This document shows, piece by piece, positions 44,088 to 53,241 of a stretch of DNA of 64,000 bases. The stretch is from Bacteroidota bacterium (GTDB lineage Bacteria; Bacteroidota; Bacteroidia; Cytophagales; Cytophagaceae). Numbering within the stretch: position 1 is the first letter of the stretch; each line of letters opens with the position of its first letter. Location of the stretch: positions 1 through 64,000 of the forward strand of contig JAEVZS010000023.1 in NCBI GenBank assembly GCA_023392125.1. Reading direction: 5' to 3'. The notes below the pieces were generated by a model. That model did not search any database. It was not told the DNA's origin and saw only the letters and a list, made by a program, of their open reading frames with translations. Both the position numbers and the translations under genes were made by a program.

Positions 44088-45038
44088 ATGAACCCAGGTG
44101 ATAAAGTCCGCTTCCTCAGAAGCTCAGGAGAAGGTTATATTCGAAAAATCAATCCTGATAAAACAGTTGATGTTGAAATCGAAGATGGTTTTATTATTCC
44201 GGTTCTCCAGTCGGAAATCGTTGTGATTGCATCAGAGGAACGACAAGTCTTCAACAAACCAGAAGAACCAACTAAAGATCAGGCAATCAGCAAACCATCT
44301 CAGCCTTCATCACAGGGGATCTTTGTAGTCATTGCTCCGTTTAATGATAATATTCATAAAATGGAACTTGTGAATCTTTCTGGTTCCGAGCTTTTGTATA
44401 CAGTAGCCGAAGAACATGAAGATCAGAACATTCATGGCCTTGTTCGCAATATACTTCCTTCTGGTCAGGGGCAGATTCTTGGAGAACGTAAGCTCAGTGA
44501 GCTAAAAGACTGGCTTCCTCTTATTTTCCAGATCGTTTTTTTTCGTAGTGAAAAAAGTCTTTTCAGGCCACCTCTTATCAAATCTGTCACATTCAATCCC
44601 GCAAGTTTCTTCAAGAACAAGAAAAAGCATCCTCTGACCGGAAAAGATGCTTATGTCATGGAAATTGACCGCATAGGCAAGAATATGCAATCAGATGCAA
44701 CACCTGCAATCGAACTGAATGAACAAGTTTCTTCTGAAAAGCTCCTATTTGAGAAACCACAAAGCATAGTTGATTTGCATATTGACAAAATAACCTCAAA
44801 CTCTCAAAGTATGAAAGCGGATGAAATTCTTGCTTATCAGCTTGGTTTGTTTGAAAAAAGTGTGGAAAATGCTCTCGCATCCGGCCTGAAAGAAATCACA
44901 TTTATCCATGGTACGGGAAATGGGACCTTGAAGAATCGCATTCACAAACTGCTTGGTCAGAACCCGAATGTAGACTATTTTAAAGATGCTCTGAAAGAAA
45001 AATTCGGGTATGGCGCGACTTTTGTTAAATTCAGATAA
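44088..45038 (+). CDS. DUF2027 and Smr domain protein
   Basis: A 316-residue cytoplasmic protein. The N-terminal part (about 1-60: GDKVRFLRSSGEGYIRKI, VDVEIEDGFIIPVLQSEIVV) is a Tudor-like beta barrel, the middle (about 75-190) is the DUF2027 beta domain, and the last 80 residues are an Smr domain with DLHIDKI and FIHGTGNGTLKNRI, the H-G-x-G-x-G motif found in MutS2 and related nucleases. Smr domains can nick nucleic acids, often in ribosome rescue or branched DNA processing. It lies 10 bases after the DUF2279 gene and is the last gene before rnpB. Confidence 0.85.
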   Translation: MNPGDKVRFLRSSGEGYIRKINPDKTVDVEIEDGFIIPVLQSEIVVIASEERQVFNKPEEPTKDQAISKPSQPSSQGIFVVIAPFNDNIHKMELVNLSGSELLYTVAEEHEDQNIHGLVRNILPSGQGQILGERKLSELKDWLPLIFQIVFFRSEKSLFRPPLIKSVTFNPASFFKNKKKHPLTGKDAYVMEIDRIGKNMQSDATPAIELNEQVSSEKLLFEKPQSIVDLHIDKITSNSQSMKADEILAYQLGLFEKSVENALASGLKEITFIHGTGNGTLKNRIHKLLGQNPNVDYFKDALKEKFGYGATFVKFR

Positions 45039-45111
45039 ATTTGAGTGCTGAATTTATATCCGGCAGAAAACCCGGAATGTAAAACCGGCATTTGAATACC
45101 GGGTAATAGTA

Positions 45112-45507
45112 AAAATGCAAGCTGTCTTATCGCTCTGATTGTAAAAAATCAGGGAGGAAAGTCCGGGCAACACAGAGCACCGTACTTCCTAACAGGAAGG
45201 GTTCTGCCTGGTGACGGGCAGAATACAGAAAGTACCACAGAAATTATACCGCCCCGATCTTTCGGGGTAAGGGTGAAATGGTGGAGTAAGAGCCCACCGC
45301 TGTGATAGTGATATCACAGGCAGGGTAAACCTTACGGGTTGAAAGACCAAATAAACCCCGATCCTTTTTAAAAGCCGGAGCTGCTCGCTCCGGAATCATT
45401 CTCCGGAATGATTATCGGGGAGGGTAGGTCGTTAGAGATTATTGGCAACAATAATCCCAGATAAATGATAAGACTCGACAGAACCCGGCTTACAGGCTTG
45501 CATTTTT
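45112..45507 (+). ncRNA. rnpB: RNase P RNA, class A
   Basis: A structured RNA of about 396 bases, the catalytic part of RNase P, which trims tRNA 5' ends. Helix P1 is formed by AAAATGCAAGC at the start and GCTTGCATTTT at the end. The universal segments are present: GAGGAAAGTCCGGGC near 45156, AGGGTGAAATGGTGGAGTAAGAGCCCACCG near 45269 (shown by its key parts GGTGAAA and GAGCCCACCG), GGGTAAACC near 45323 and ACAGAACCCGGCTTACA at the 3' end. Boundaries are set by P1 and good to a few bases. A hairpin-containing leader separates it from the Smr gene. Confidence 0.95.
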
Positions 45508-45544
45508 AGTATTACCAATATTACCTGACTATAACTATTTACTT

Positions 45545-46696
45545 ATGGCTAAGATCCTGATTATTGATGACGAAAAAAGCATCCGCACTACTCTTAAAGA
45601 GATTCTGGAATATGAAAAATATCAGGTAGAGGAAGCAAAAGACGGCGAAGAGGGCCTGGACAAGCTGTCTAAAGAAGATTTTGACCTTGTTCTGTGTGAC
45701 ATAAAAATGCCAAAAATGGACGGCATTGAGGTCTTAGACAAGATTTTAGCTCTAGAAAAAGATCTTCAGGTAATCATGATTTCAGCTCACGGAAGTATAG
45801 AAACGGCAGTCGATGCTACCAAAAAAGGCGCCTTTGATTTTATTTCCAAGCCCCCTGATCTGAACAGATTGTTGTTAACAGTCAGAAATGCCCTTGACAA
45901 ATCGAATCTGGTGACCGAAACAAAAGTTCTGAAGAAAAAGATTTCTAAAACATTTGAAATATTAGGTGATTCTCCGGCCATCTCTGAAGTTAAGAAAACC
46001 ATAGAAAAAGTTGCTCCTACTGAAGCACGGGTCTTTATCACAGGCCCCAACGGAACGGGCAAAGAACTGGTGGCTAAATGGCTGCATGAAAAGAGTAATC
46101 GTGCTTCCGGTCCGTTTGTAGAAGTAAACTGCGCTGCCATACCTTCAGAACTTATAGAAAGTGAACTTTTCGGACACGAAAAAGGAGCTTTTACCTCTGC
46201 TGTAAAACAGCGTATCGGAAAATTTGAGCAGGCCAACGGAGGTACGTTGTTTTTGGATGAAATCGGTGACATGAGCCTTTCCGCCCAGGCCAAAGTTCTG
46301 CGCGCTTTACAGGAAAGCAAGATAAGCCGTGTTGGCGGGGATAAAGATATTAAAGTTGATGTCCGGATAGTAGCTGCCACCAACAAGAATATATCCCAAA
46401 TGATCCGGGAAAACACTTTTCGTGAAGACCTGTTTCACCGGATAGGCGTGATTCTTATTCAGGTTCCTTCCTTAAAAGACAGAGCTGAAGATATTCCGAT
46501 GCTTGTCAATCACTTTATTCATCTGATCGCCAGTGAATATGGCTCTCCTCCTAAAAGCATAGAACCTGAAGCAGTTCAATACCTGCAGACATTAAACTGG
46601 CCGGGAAATATCAGGGAGCTAAAAAACGTTGTTGAACGTCTGATAATCCTGAGTGATAAGAATATCACACTAAAAGACGTGCAGACATACGCATAA
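45545..46696 (+). CDS. Sigma-54-type response regulator lacking a DNA-binding domain
   Basis: A 383-residue NtrC-family protein. The receiver domain (1-118) has the acidic pair Asp8-Asp9 and phospho-acceptor Asp52 in LVLCDIKMPKMDG, with Lys102 in FISKPP. The AAA+ domain (about 140-370) has Walker A GPNGTGKE (167-174), the sigma-54 contact loop at 214-219 reading GAFTSA instead of GAFTGA, Walker B GGTLFLDEIGDM and the arginine-finger region FREDLFHRI. The protein ends directly after LKDVQTYA, so the C-terminal Fis-type helix-turn-helix is missing. No histidine kinase gene is adjacent. It would work on sigma-54 holoenzyme from solution, or have another role. Confidence 0.85.
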   Translation: MAKILIIDDEKSIRTTLKEILEYEKYQVEEAKDGEEGLDKLSKEDFDLVLCDIKMPKMDGIEVLDKILALEKDLQVIMISAHGSIETAVDATKKGAFDFISKPPDLNRLLLTVRNALDKSNLVTETKVLKKKISKTFEILGDSPAISEVKKTIEKVAPTEARVFITGPNGTGKELVAKWLHEKSNRASGPFVEVNCAAIPSELIESELFGHEKGAFTSAVKQRIGKFEQANGGTLFLDEIGDMSLSAQAKVLRALQESKISRVGGDKDIKVDVRIVAATNKNISQMIRENTFREDLFHRIGVILIQVPSLKDRAEDIPMLVNHFIHLIASEYGSPPKSIEPEAVQYLQTLNWPGNIRELKNVVERLIILSDKNITLKDVQTYA

Positions 46697-46715
46697 AAAG
46701 CTTCTGCCGGAAATA

Positions 46716-46746
46716 CCTGACAGCTCTGCTCAGCTTAGCTGTCAGG
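46716..46746. repeat. Perfect inverted repeat between convergent genes
   Basis: CCTGACAGCT (46716-46725) and AGCTGTCAGG (46737-46746) with an 11-base loop. There is no T-run on either strand, so it is not a classical terminator, although its position between convergent genes suggests transcript ends. Confidence 0.6.
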
Positions 46747-46789
46747 CATTAGTCCTTACGGGTTAAATGCTATTTTTTTCTTGTCTTTC

Positions 46790-47386
46790 TCAGGAAGATC
46801 TTTTGCCTCTGTATGAATAATAAAAACATACTTCCTGCAATGCCTTTACAATAGCCTGGTTTATCGGATAACGCTTTTCAGTCAGCACAGGGTCTATAGC
46901 CATTAAAGCAAAGTGATAGTTTCTCATAACCGGTACTTTATCTCCTTTTTCAATCATATCCCCTGCCTTCTGAACAGCATCCGGGCTGCTTTCCTTAATT
47001 AACCGACATGTAGAGAGTTGCGGAACTCCATATTTATTCAGATACGCACTAAAACCGAACAAGCGGCAAATCAGTCCCCGATACCGGTATTGTGAGCAAA
47101 AACCAGCATTCTGTCCGGTTGTAAAAGGAGAAAACATAAAGCAAACAGAATTCGCTTCAGCATATTCTTCAAGCTTATCTAAAATATCAAAGGCTTGATT
47201 ATTTTTGTGCAGATAATAGGCATATGGCAGAAACTCAAGGACGGAAGCCTCGATATCGGGCTTTTTACAACATTCACCACACCCTTTTAAACAACCAAGG
47301 CCTGTCTTCTCTTTGAATTGTTCAATATCTTTCTCCAACAGAGAAAACACTCTTTCTACAGCTTTTACTTTATGATATACTGACAT
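46790..47386 (-). CDS. YkgJ-family cysteine-cluster protein
   Basis: About 198 residues from the ATG at 47386 (MSVYHKVKAVERVFSLL); the frame extends to 47425. The cysteine pattern CLKGCGECCKKPDIEASVLEF, followed by FCSQYRYRGLICRLFGF and a last Cys in LSTCRLIK, is that of the YkgJ family, thought to bind zinc or iron through the conserved Cys residues. No biochemical function is established. The gene stands alone on the minus strand between the response regulator and a plus-strand surface protein gene. Confidence 0.82.
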   Translation of the reverse strand: MSVYHKVKAVERVFSLLEKDIEQFKEKTGLGCLKGCGECCKKPDIEASVLEFLPYAYYLHKNNQAFDILDKLEEYAEANSVCFMFSPFTTGQNAGFCSQYRYRGLICRLFGFSAYLNKYGVPQLSTCRLIKESSPDAVQKAGDMIEKGDKVPVMRNYHFALMAIDPVLTEKRYPINQAIVKALQEVCFYYSYRGKRSS

Positions 47387-47505
47387 ATATGGATGATCAC
47401 ATCCGTAAATATACCTAATAAACATAGTTCATAATATTCATTAGCTATACTTTTTTTTCATAAGAAAAACATTGATAAACCAGCTCTCTTTCCTAAATTA
47501 GATTA

Positions 47506-49716
47506 ATGGGAAAATATGTTTTCAGCCTGATAATCCTTTTGTGCATTTCTATTCGCATCATTGGACAGACAGATACAGAGTTCTGGTTTTCAGCACCATA
47601 TATAAGCAATCAGCACGGACACCTGCCCGTTATTTTACAATTGTCTGCATATGATCAGCCCGCCAGCATACAGATTTCTGTTCCGGCAAATAATAGTTTC
47701 CGAACCATAGTCCGTACAATCGATGCATACAATTCAATATCTGTTGATCTTTCAAGGCTGTCAGACCAGCTCATTAACTACCCTTACAACGTTGTAGGCA
47801 ATAAAGGTATCTTCATTAAATCCAATTCATACATTACTGCTTCCTATGAAGTGCTTGGTTATTCTGAGGATGATAATGTAAATGTAAATTCTGATGTTTT
47901 TGTTCTAAAAGGAAAGAATGCCCTTGGCAATAAATTTTATACTCCGTTTCAGACTTCCAGACCCAATGAACATACCTACCTATCGGATGCATACAGCAGT
48001 TTCACCATAGTTGCCACCCAAAACAACACTACGGTTATTATTACTCCTACTCAGGATCTCCTGGGTCATCCTAAAGGAATCCCTTTTTCACTCACTCTGC
48101 ATCAGGGAGAAACCTATGCATGCAGAGCTTTGAAGCGAAACGGGGCGGATCATCCTTCCGGCTCGCTAATCAAGTCAGATAAGCCAATTGCCGTAACAGT
48201 CTGTGACGATTCTGTTGTAGACTCTCTTTCATTTGATTTGCTCGGTGACCAGATTGTTCCGGTTGATTTTATTGGTACAAAATATCTGATACCCGCCGTA
48301 CCAGGAGCATCATTGCAGGAAACTTATATTATTGCTACAGAAAATAATACAGAGATTGTAACCGGAAACAATTCAACATCTCCTATACTATTGGATGAAG
48401 GAGAAACGTACGTCATACCCATGAGTGAAAACGGAAAATTGATACAAAGCACGCATCCTGTATATGTCTGGCACGTAGCCTCAATGAACAATGAAATGGC
48501 AGCCGCTATTCTGCCTGATATTGCCTGTAACGGATCCAGATCCCTGATCTTCACCAGAAATACCCTTGAAACATTCGGAATTATACTCATAGCCCGCTCA
48601 GGATCTGAAGACAGCTTTTTATTAAATGGTCAGGCCGGCATCATCCGCGGAGAAGATTTTCAGGCTGTAGAAGGCTCTGATGATCTCAAAACCCTGGTTT
48701 ATATACCCTCTCTGTCAGTTGTCCCCGTCAGTAAAGTAAACAGGATAAGCAATACAAAATCTAACTTTCAGCTGGGGCTTATTACAGAAGATGGTTATCA
48801 GACTTTTCGATTCGGATACTATACATCATATAATCATCTCAATCTGGGGCCGGAACAGTATGTCTGCCCGGGAGAATCAGTTACACTGGATGCCGGACCA
48901 GACAATGATACATACCTGTGGAATACAGGAGCAAATAAGCAATATATAACAGCCGACTCCGCCGGACTCTATATTGTCACTGTAACCAATGATACCTGTT
49001 CTGCAACGGACAGTGTAGAGATAAAATACCACGAGATCCCGCAATTTGATTTGGGCGGAAATATTACAGTCTGTTCTCTGCATACGGTTATTTTGTCCGG
49101 ACCTTCCGGAAATTATGATTATTACTGGAGTTCCGGGGAGCGCGAACAAGAAATAAAAGCGGAAAAGACCGGTCAATATGCCTTAAAGGTTATCAGCAGG
49201 ACAAGCGGTTGTAGTCATGAAGATCAGCTGCAAGTACACTTTCATCCTCTTCCCATTCCTCAGATATATTTCCATGACACAGACGAAAACCTGTGCACCG
49301 GAGAAATAATTGATATATATACCGACAATTATCCCTCTATTCGCTGGGCAAATGGCGATAGCTCCCTGCAAACTACGGTTGCTGTCAATGAAACTTATCA
49401 GGTCACTGTGACAGACAGCAACAATTGTCAGAACTCTGCCGAACGAACACTAGACTGCTCTCCGTTTATCAGGCTTTTTAATCTCATAACACCTAATGGT
49501 GATGGCATGAATGACGTCTTTTTCATAGAAGGATTACATAGCCAGAAATATTCGCTGGAAGTATATAATCGTTGGGGCGCTAAAGTATATTTCATGGATA
49601 ATTATGATAACCAGTGGACCCCGACAGAGCTCCCGGATGGTATTTATTATTATAGTCTGACCCATAGAGAAAGGAACGATCTTACATTCAATGGCTGGTT
49701 TCAGGTCAGGCGATAA
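47506..49716 (+). CDS. Surface protein with IgGFc-binding-like domain and type B T9SS sorting domain
   Basis: A 736-residue exported protein. The signal peptide ends near residue 21. Residues about 22-330 follow the IgGFc-binding N-terminal pattern (TDTEFWFSAPYISNQHGH, IQISVPANN, SYITASYEVLG, NNTTVIITPTQDL, PVYVWHVASMNNE). Three beta-sandwich repeats with D/Y-W-N/S-T/S-G motifs follow (about 450-645: YLWNTGANKQYITADSAG, YYWSSGEREQEIKAEKTG, IRWANGDSSLQ). The last 85 residues are a gliding-motility-associated (type B) sorting domain, with ITPNGDGMNDVFFIEGL and LEVYNRWGAKVYF. The protein is expected on the cell surface or in the medium, possibly as a large adhesin. Confidence 0.87.
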   Translation: MGKYVFSLIILLCISIRIIGQTDTEFWFSAPYISNQHGHLPVILQLSAYDQPASIQISVPANNSFRTIVRTIDAYNSISVDLSRLSDQLINYPYNVVGNKGIFIKSNSYITASYEVLGYSEDDNVNVNSDVFVLKGKNALGNKFYTPFQTSRPNEHTYLSDAYSSFTIVATQNNTTVIITPTQDLLGHPKGIPFSLTLHQGETYACRALKRNGADHPSGSLIKSDKPIAVTVCDDSVVDSLSFDLLGDQIVPVDFIGTKYLIPAVPGASLQETYIIATENNTEIVTGNNSTSPILLDEGETYVIPMSENGKLIQSTHPVYVWHVASMNNEMAAAILPDIACNGSRSLIFTRNTLETFGIILIARSGSEDSFLLNGQAGIIRGEDFQAVEGSDDLKTLVYIPSLSVVPVSKVNRISNTKSNFQLGLITEDGYQTFRFGYYTSYNHLNLGPEQYVCPGESVTLDAGPDNDTYLWNTGANKQYITADSAGLYIVTVTNDTCSATDSVEIKYHEIPQFDLGGNITVCSLHTVILSGPSGNYDYYWSSGEREQEIKAEKTGQYALKVISRTSGCSHEDQLQVHFHPLPIPQIYFHDTDENLCTGEIIDIYTDNYPSIRWANGDSSLQTTVAVNETYQVTVTDSNNCQNSAERTLDCSPFIRLFNLITPNGDGMNDVFFIEGLHSQKYSLEVYNRWGAKVYFMDNYDNQWTPTELPDGIYYYSLTHRERNDLTFNGWFQVRR

Positions 49717-49732
49717 CAGATTCAGAAACGTA

Positions 49733-51097
49733 TCATTTTATCCAGATACTTTTAATATTAACAAATTCCAGGATACCGACTTCGGAAAGTTCCCGGCCAT
49801 AACCGGACAGTTTAATACCGCCAAAAGGAAGCCTGGGATCTGATTTGACCATACCATTAATAAAAACACAGCCAGCTTCTATCCTCGAAGCAATTTTTTG
49901 TGCCCTATCAATATCATTACTCCAAACAGAAGCCCCAAGCCCGTATACTGTGTCATTCGCTATCCGGATACAATCCTCTTCATTCTCCGCTTCAATTATT
50001 GGCAAAACCGGTCCAAAAACTTCCTCATCGTACACAGGCATGCCTTTCTTTACATTCAAAAGGATTGTCGGCTCTACAAATGCATCTCCCTGGTCTCCGG
50101 TGGTCCCGCCTAAAAGCAGATGCGCTCCGTTGTCAATGCTTTTCTGAATCTGGGATAATACCGTTTCAGCCAGATCAACTCTTGCCATCGGGCCAAGATT
50201 TGTTTTATCATCCAACGGATCTCCGACTACCAGCTTATTAACCTCATTCTCAACAAGCCGTATGAACTCTTTCACTATTGTTTTATGAATAATAAATCGT
50301 TTCGCCGCAATACAGCTTTGTCCATTATTTACAAACCTGGCTTTTACTGCTGTCTCAGCAGCCTTCTTTAAATCAGCATCTTCAAGAACGACGAAGGGGT
50401 CACTACCACCGAGCTCCATAACTGTTTTTTTAATCAGCTTTCCGGCCTGTGCCGCTACTGCCGCTCCCGCTTTTTCACTTCCCGTGAGAGTGATCGCCTT
50501 AACATCAGAATGCTCTATAACTTCTGCGATATTGTCAGATGCAACAAGTAAGGTAGTGAACAGGCCTGCAGGAGCATCAGTATATTGGAACACTTCCTCT
50601 ATGGCAAGAGCGCAGCCGGACACATTGGACGCATGCTTAAGTAATACGGTATTTCCGGCCATAATCGCCGGCACCGCAAAACGAAATACCTGCCAGAAAG
50701 GAAAATTCCAAGGCATAATTGCCAATATGACTCCCAGCGGCTCATAATGAATATAGCTATGGGTCGCATCTGTTTCTACCAGCTGTTTTTTCAAAAACGC
50801 AGCGCCATTCTCAGCATAATACTGACAAACCCATGCACATTTCTCAATTTCAGCAATGGATTCATTTATTGGCTTACCCATTTCCATGGAAATCAATCTG
50901 GCATATTCATGACGCGAATTTACAAGCTGCTCGGCACACCGTTGTAGTAACTTTGCCCGATATGAAAAAGGTGTTTCTCTCCATTTTTCATAACAAACCT
51001 GTGCTGCCAAGATACGCCTTGTTATGGTTTCAGATGAATACTCATTATATTCCTTTAGCAACTGTCCATTAACAGGATTGATGCTCTTCAGTGCCAT
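49733..51097 (-). CDS. Succinate-semialdehyde dehydrogenase-like aldehyde dehydrogenase
   Basis: A 454-residue NAD(P)-dependent aldehyde dehydrogenase. The cofactor and active-site motifs are intact: PWNFPFWQV (126-), TLTGSEKAG, Glu228 in MELGGSDPFVVLEDADL, catalytic Cys262 in FVNNGQSCIAAKRF, and EVFGPVLPI. The end LPFGGIKLSGYGRELSEVG is common in the Sad/GabD group, which oxidises succinate semialdehyde to succinate, so that substrate is the best guess. A standard member has about 455-480 residues. It stands alone, facing the convergent surface protein gene, 16 bases from its end. Confidence 0.85.
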   Translation of the reverse strand: MALKSINPVNGQLLKEYNEYSSETITRRILAAQVCYEKWRETPFSYRAKLLQRCAEQLVNSRHEYARLISMEMGKPINESIAEIEKCAWVCQYYAENGAAFLKKQLVETDATHSYIHYEPLGVILAIMPWNFPFWQVFRFAVPAIMAGNTVLLKHASNVSGCALAIEEVFQYTDAPAGLFTTLLVASDNIAEVIEHSDVKAITLTGSEKAGAAVAAQAGKLIKKTVMELGGSDPFVVLEDADLKKAAETAVKARFVNNGQSCIAAKRFIIHKTIVKEFIRLVENEVNKLVVGDPLDDKTNLGPMARVDLAETVLSQIQKSIDNGAHLLLGGTTGDQGDAFVEPTILLNVKKGMPVYDEEVFGPVLPIIEAENEEDCIRIANDTVYGLGASVWSNDIDRAQKIASRIEAGCVFINGMVKSDPRLPFGGIKLSGYGRELSEVGILEFVNIKSIWIK

Positions 51098-51172
51098 AGT
51101 AAAAGTATTTTTATCAGAATAAATAAACTAATATTCCAAACGGATGTTCTTTCCAAGTACATGAGACAGAAC

Positions 51173-51198
51173 AAAAAAGGAGCCTTCCGGCTCCTTTT
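51173..51198 (-). terminator. Terminator of the five-gene envelope operon
   Basis: AAAAGGAGCC (51175-51184), loop TTCC, GGCTCCTTTT (51189-51198). On the minus strand it ends in TTTTTTGT, following the last gene of the operon by 24 bases. Confidence 0.88.
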
Positions 51199-51221
51199 AT
51201 ATTAATTCAATAGGTTAAAGA

Positions 51222-51836
51222 TTACTCCTTACACTCAGATGCAGGAATAGCCTCAATGCTATCCAGATACAAAGTACCGCTGAAATCAGCTGCTCCAGGA
51301 TTGATAAAGACAAGTAACTCAACAATCTCTACAGCATCAACGGCGTCAGCATCCGGCCAGCTCTGATTAAATCTTCCGCTAAAATTGTAATAATAATCCT
51401 TAAAATCACCAGCAGCAAGAGTTTTGATTATAGGCTTTGCATTGGTAACTTTTCCATCGTAGTCTTTTATATCTATACGTACCTTTGGAGCGGTCTCTCC
51501 CTCATATTTCATACGTACTTTCAAAGCAGGCGTAGCTGTAAAATCAATCGGATCGAACTGCTTACCAAAAGTATCGAAATCCTTACCAACGTTTTTGCAG
51601 GTTACGATCAGGATTTCTTTTTCTCTGTCCCATTTTCTGGTCCAGTTATCAGAACTGCTATCCCACCAGTTATAAATCTTTGCTTCATCAGAAAAGTCAT
51701 CAATAACCTCTCCTGCAACAGCTTTTGAAGCTTCTGTTTTGGAAGGAGAAGCAAGATAATTTTCAATAGTACTCAGATTATCATTACCGATAAAAAGAGA
51801 TAAAAATAGAGCTGAAAGGGTTCCAAGTTTTAACAT
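51222..51836 (-). CDS. Exported single-domain jelly-roll protein (CBM-like), unknown
   Basis: A 204-residue protein with a hydrophobic N-terminal signal (MLKLGTLSALFLSLFIG). Residues about 45-200 form one beta-sandwich module: VIDDFSDEAKIYNWWDSSSD at the start, then TPALKVRMKYEGETAPKVRI, KDYYYNFSGRF and the final VELLVFINPGAADFSGTLYL. It is clearly related to both modules of the next gene upstream. The fold pattern is like the galactose-binding/CBM11-type sandwiches, with conserved aromatic and Asp residues, but a sugar ligand is only inferred. It is the last gene of the operon, 32 bases after its neighbour, and is followed by a terminator. Confidence 0.7.
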   Translation of the reverse strand: MLKLGTLSALFLSLFIGNDNLSTIENYLASPSKTEASKAVAGEVIDDFSDEAKIYNWWDSSSDNWTRKWDREKEILIVTCKNVGKDFDTFGKQFDPIDFTATPALKVRMKYEGETAPKVRIDIKDYDGKVTNAKPIIKTLAAGDFKDYYYNFSGRFNQSWPDADAVDAVEIVELLVFINPGAADFSGTLYLDSIEAIPASECKE

Positions 51837-51868
51837 ACAAATAATTCAAATTTAGTTAACAACAACTT

Positions 51869-53212
51869 TTATTTTTTTACCTTTTTATAATCTTCAATGC
51901 TTATTGCTTCAATCTCGTCAATTGTAACAGATCCGGTATATGCTTTTCCACCCGGATTCACAAAAAAGAGTACTTCGATAATCTGACTCGCGTCGACAAT
52001 CTGAACATTCGGATAGTTTTGATAAAATTTCTCCGTAAAGTCATAATAATAATCAACAAAGTCCGTACCAACTTTAAACACCTTAACGTTAGGCTTTGAG
52101 TTTGTGATAAATCCGCCAATATCACGAAGGTCAACTCTGAGATTATCCGGAGTTTCTCCTTCCGATCTGGCCCTCACTTTAAGCACAGGAGTTTTGGTAA
52201 AATCCACAGTTTCGAAGCGAAATCCGAAAGACTCAAACGCAGGTCCGACACCTTGCAGGCTTATCTTCATTGCACCCTTATCGATTGATTCAAAGCTCAT
52301 TTTTGAATCATTGCTTCTCCACCAGTTATGTGACTTAGCAGATGCTTCAGAGAGACGGGCAGGTGCAGATCGTTCCTGGACAACTACAGGTGTAGTTACA
52401 TCGGCAATATTCTGCGATGCTTCCACTGCCTTTGAAACAACCTCTTCGACCTCCTCAACTTTTTCAACCTTCTTATCTTCTGATTCTGCTTTTACCGGTT
52501 CGGGTGAAGTCGGCGCCTGAGTGCTTCCCTGAGCGGCTTTGCGCTGTGCATCTCTTCTTGCTCTCCTCATTTGTTTGATTTCATCTTCGGAAGGCATTTC
52601 ATCCAATGTGATAACCTGTATGTCATCAATATAGATAGTTCCGGTCCAATTCATCTGACCAGGATTTACAAAAAAGAGAATTTCGATGATTCCGGCGGGA
52701 TCGACAGGCTTCTTCCCTTCCCAATGAGTCCATTTTTTATTATAGTTAAAATAATACTCAATGTACTCATCACTCTTTTCAATCTTCTGGCTGGGACGAT
52801 CAAGACTCGTATCAAAGCCGTCCATATCCTTCAGCGAGATACCCAGTGTTGGCACAGTTGCACCTTCCGAACGTGCAGTGACTTTCAGGACAGGGCTATT
52901 GGTAAAGTCAAGCAACTCATCCAGTTCAGTACCCCAGCACTCATATTTAAGTCCACAATCCTTAAGTTGTACCTTAAGCGTGTCACCGACTTTGGACATT
53001 GCAAGCTTAGTGTTTGCAACCCACCATTTATTAATCGGTTCCTTAAAGTTAAAAAGCATTCCACCTTTATACTGATTGGCGGGAACACCTTTTTCTGCCG
53101 GCTCTTCCAATGCTATCTGATGTTCATCCGTCAGCATCTGAGTCTGAAAATGCTTACATCCAAACAACAGAAGAAGAGAACAGGCAAAAAAAATAGATTT
53201 ATATTTAATCAT
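51869..53212 (-). CDS. Lipoprotein with two jelly-roll (CBM-like) modules
   Basis: About 447 residues from the ATG at 53212, giving a lipoprotein signal (LLFGC, Cys19); a TTG at 53224 is less likely. Module 1 (about 45-205) has SPVLKVTARSEGATVPTLGI and IIEILFFVNPGQMNWTGTIY. A charged linker (about 208-300) rich in Lys, Glu, Arg and Val (RRARRDAQRKAAQ) follows. Module 2 (about 300-445) has TPVLKVRARSEGETPDNLRV, FVDYYYDFTEKFYQNYPNV and IIEVLFFVNPGGKAYTGSVT. The modules resemble each other and the single module of the next gene. The operon has no SusD-like gene. A carbohydrate ligand is a guess from the fold type. Confidence 0.7.
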   Translation of the reverse strand: MIKYKSIFFACSLLLLFGCKHFQTQMLTDEHQIALEEPAEKGVPANQYKGGMLFNFKEPINKWWVANTKLAMSKVGDTLKVQLKDCGLKYECWGTELDELLDFTNSPVLKVTARSEGATVPTLGISLKDMDGFDTSLDRPSQKIEKSDEYIEYYFNYNKKWTHWEGKKPVDPAGIIEILFFVNPGQMNWTGTIYIDDIQVITLDEMPSEDEIKQMRRARRDAQRKAAQGSTQAPTSPEPVKAESEDKKVEKVEEVEEVVSKAVEASQNIADVTTPVVVQERSAPARLSEASAKSHNWWRSNDSKMSFESIDKGAMKISLQGVGPAFESFGFRFETVDFTKTPVLKVRARSEGETPDNLRVDLRDIGGFITNSKPNVKVFKVGTDFVDYYYDFTEKFYQNYPNVQIVDASQIIEVLFFVNPGGKAYTGSVTIDEIEAISIEDYKKVKK

Positions 53213-53241
53213 AATTGAATACAATCAAGAATACTATGTTA

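Noticed and set aside
45069..45104. Hairpin ACCCGG/CCGGGT between the Smr gene and rnpB as a terminator
   Set aside because: Six base pairs with a long loop and no T run; not convincing.
45787..46416. Minus-strand frame of 209 codons opposite the response regulator
   Set aside because: Low-complexity Ser/Leu-rich shadow of the AAA+ domain.
52571..53218. Plus-strand frame opposite the two-module lipoprotein gene
   Set aside because: Antisense shadow; neighbours and module homology fix the minus strand as coding.
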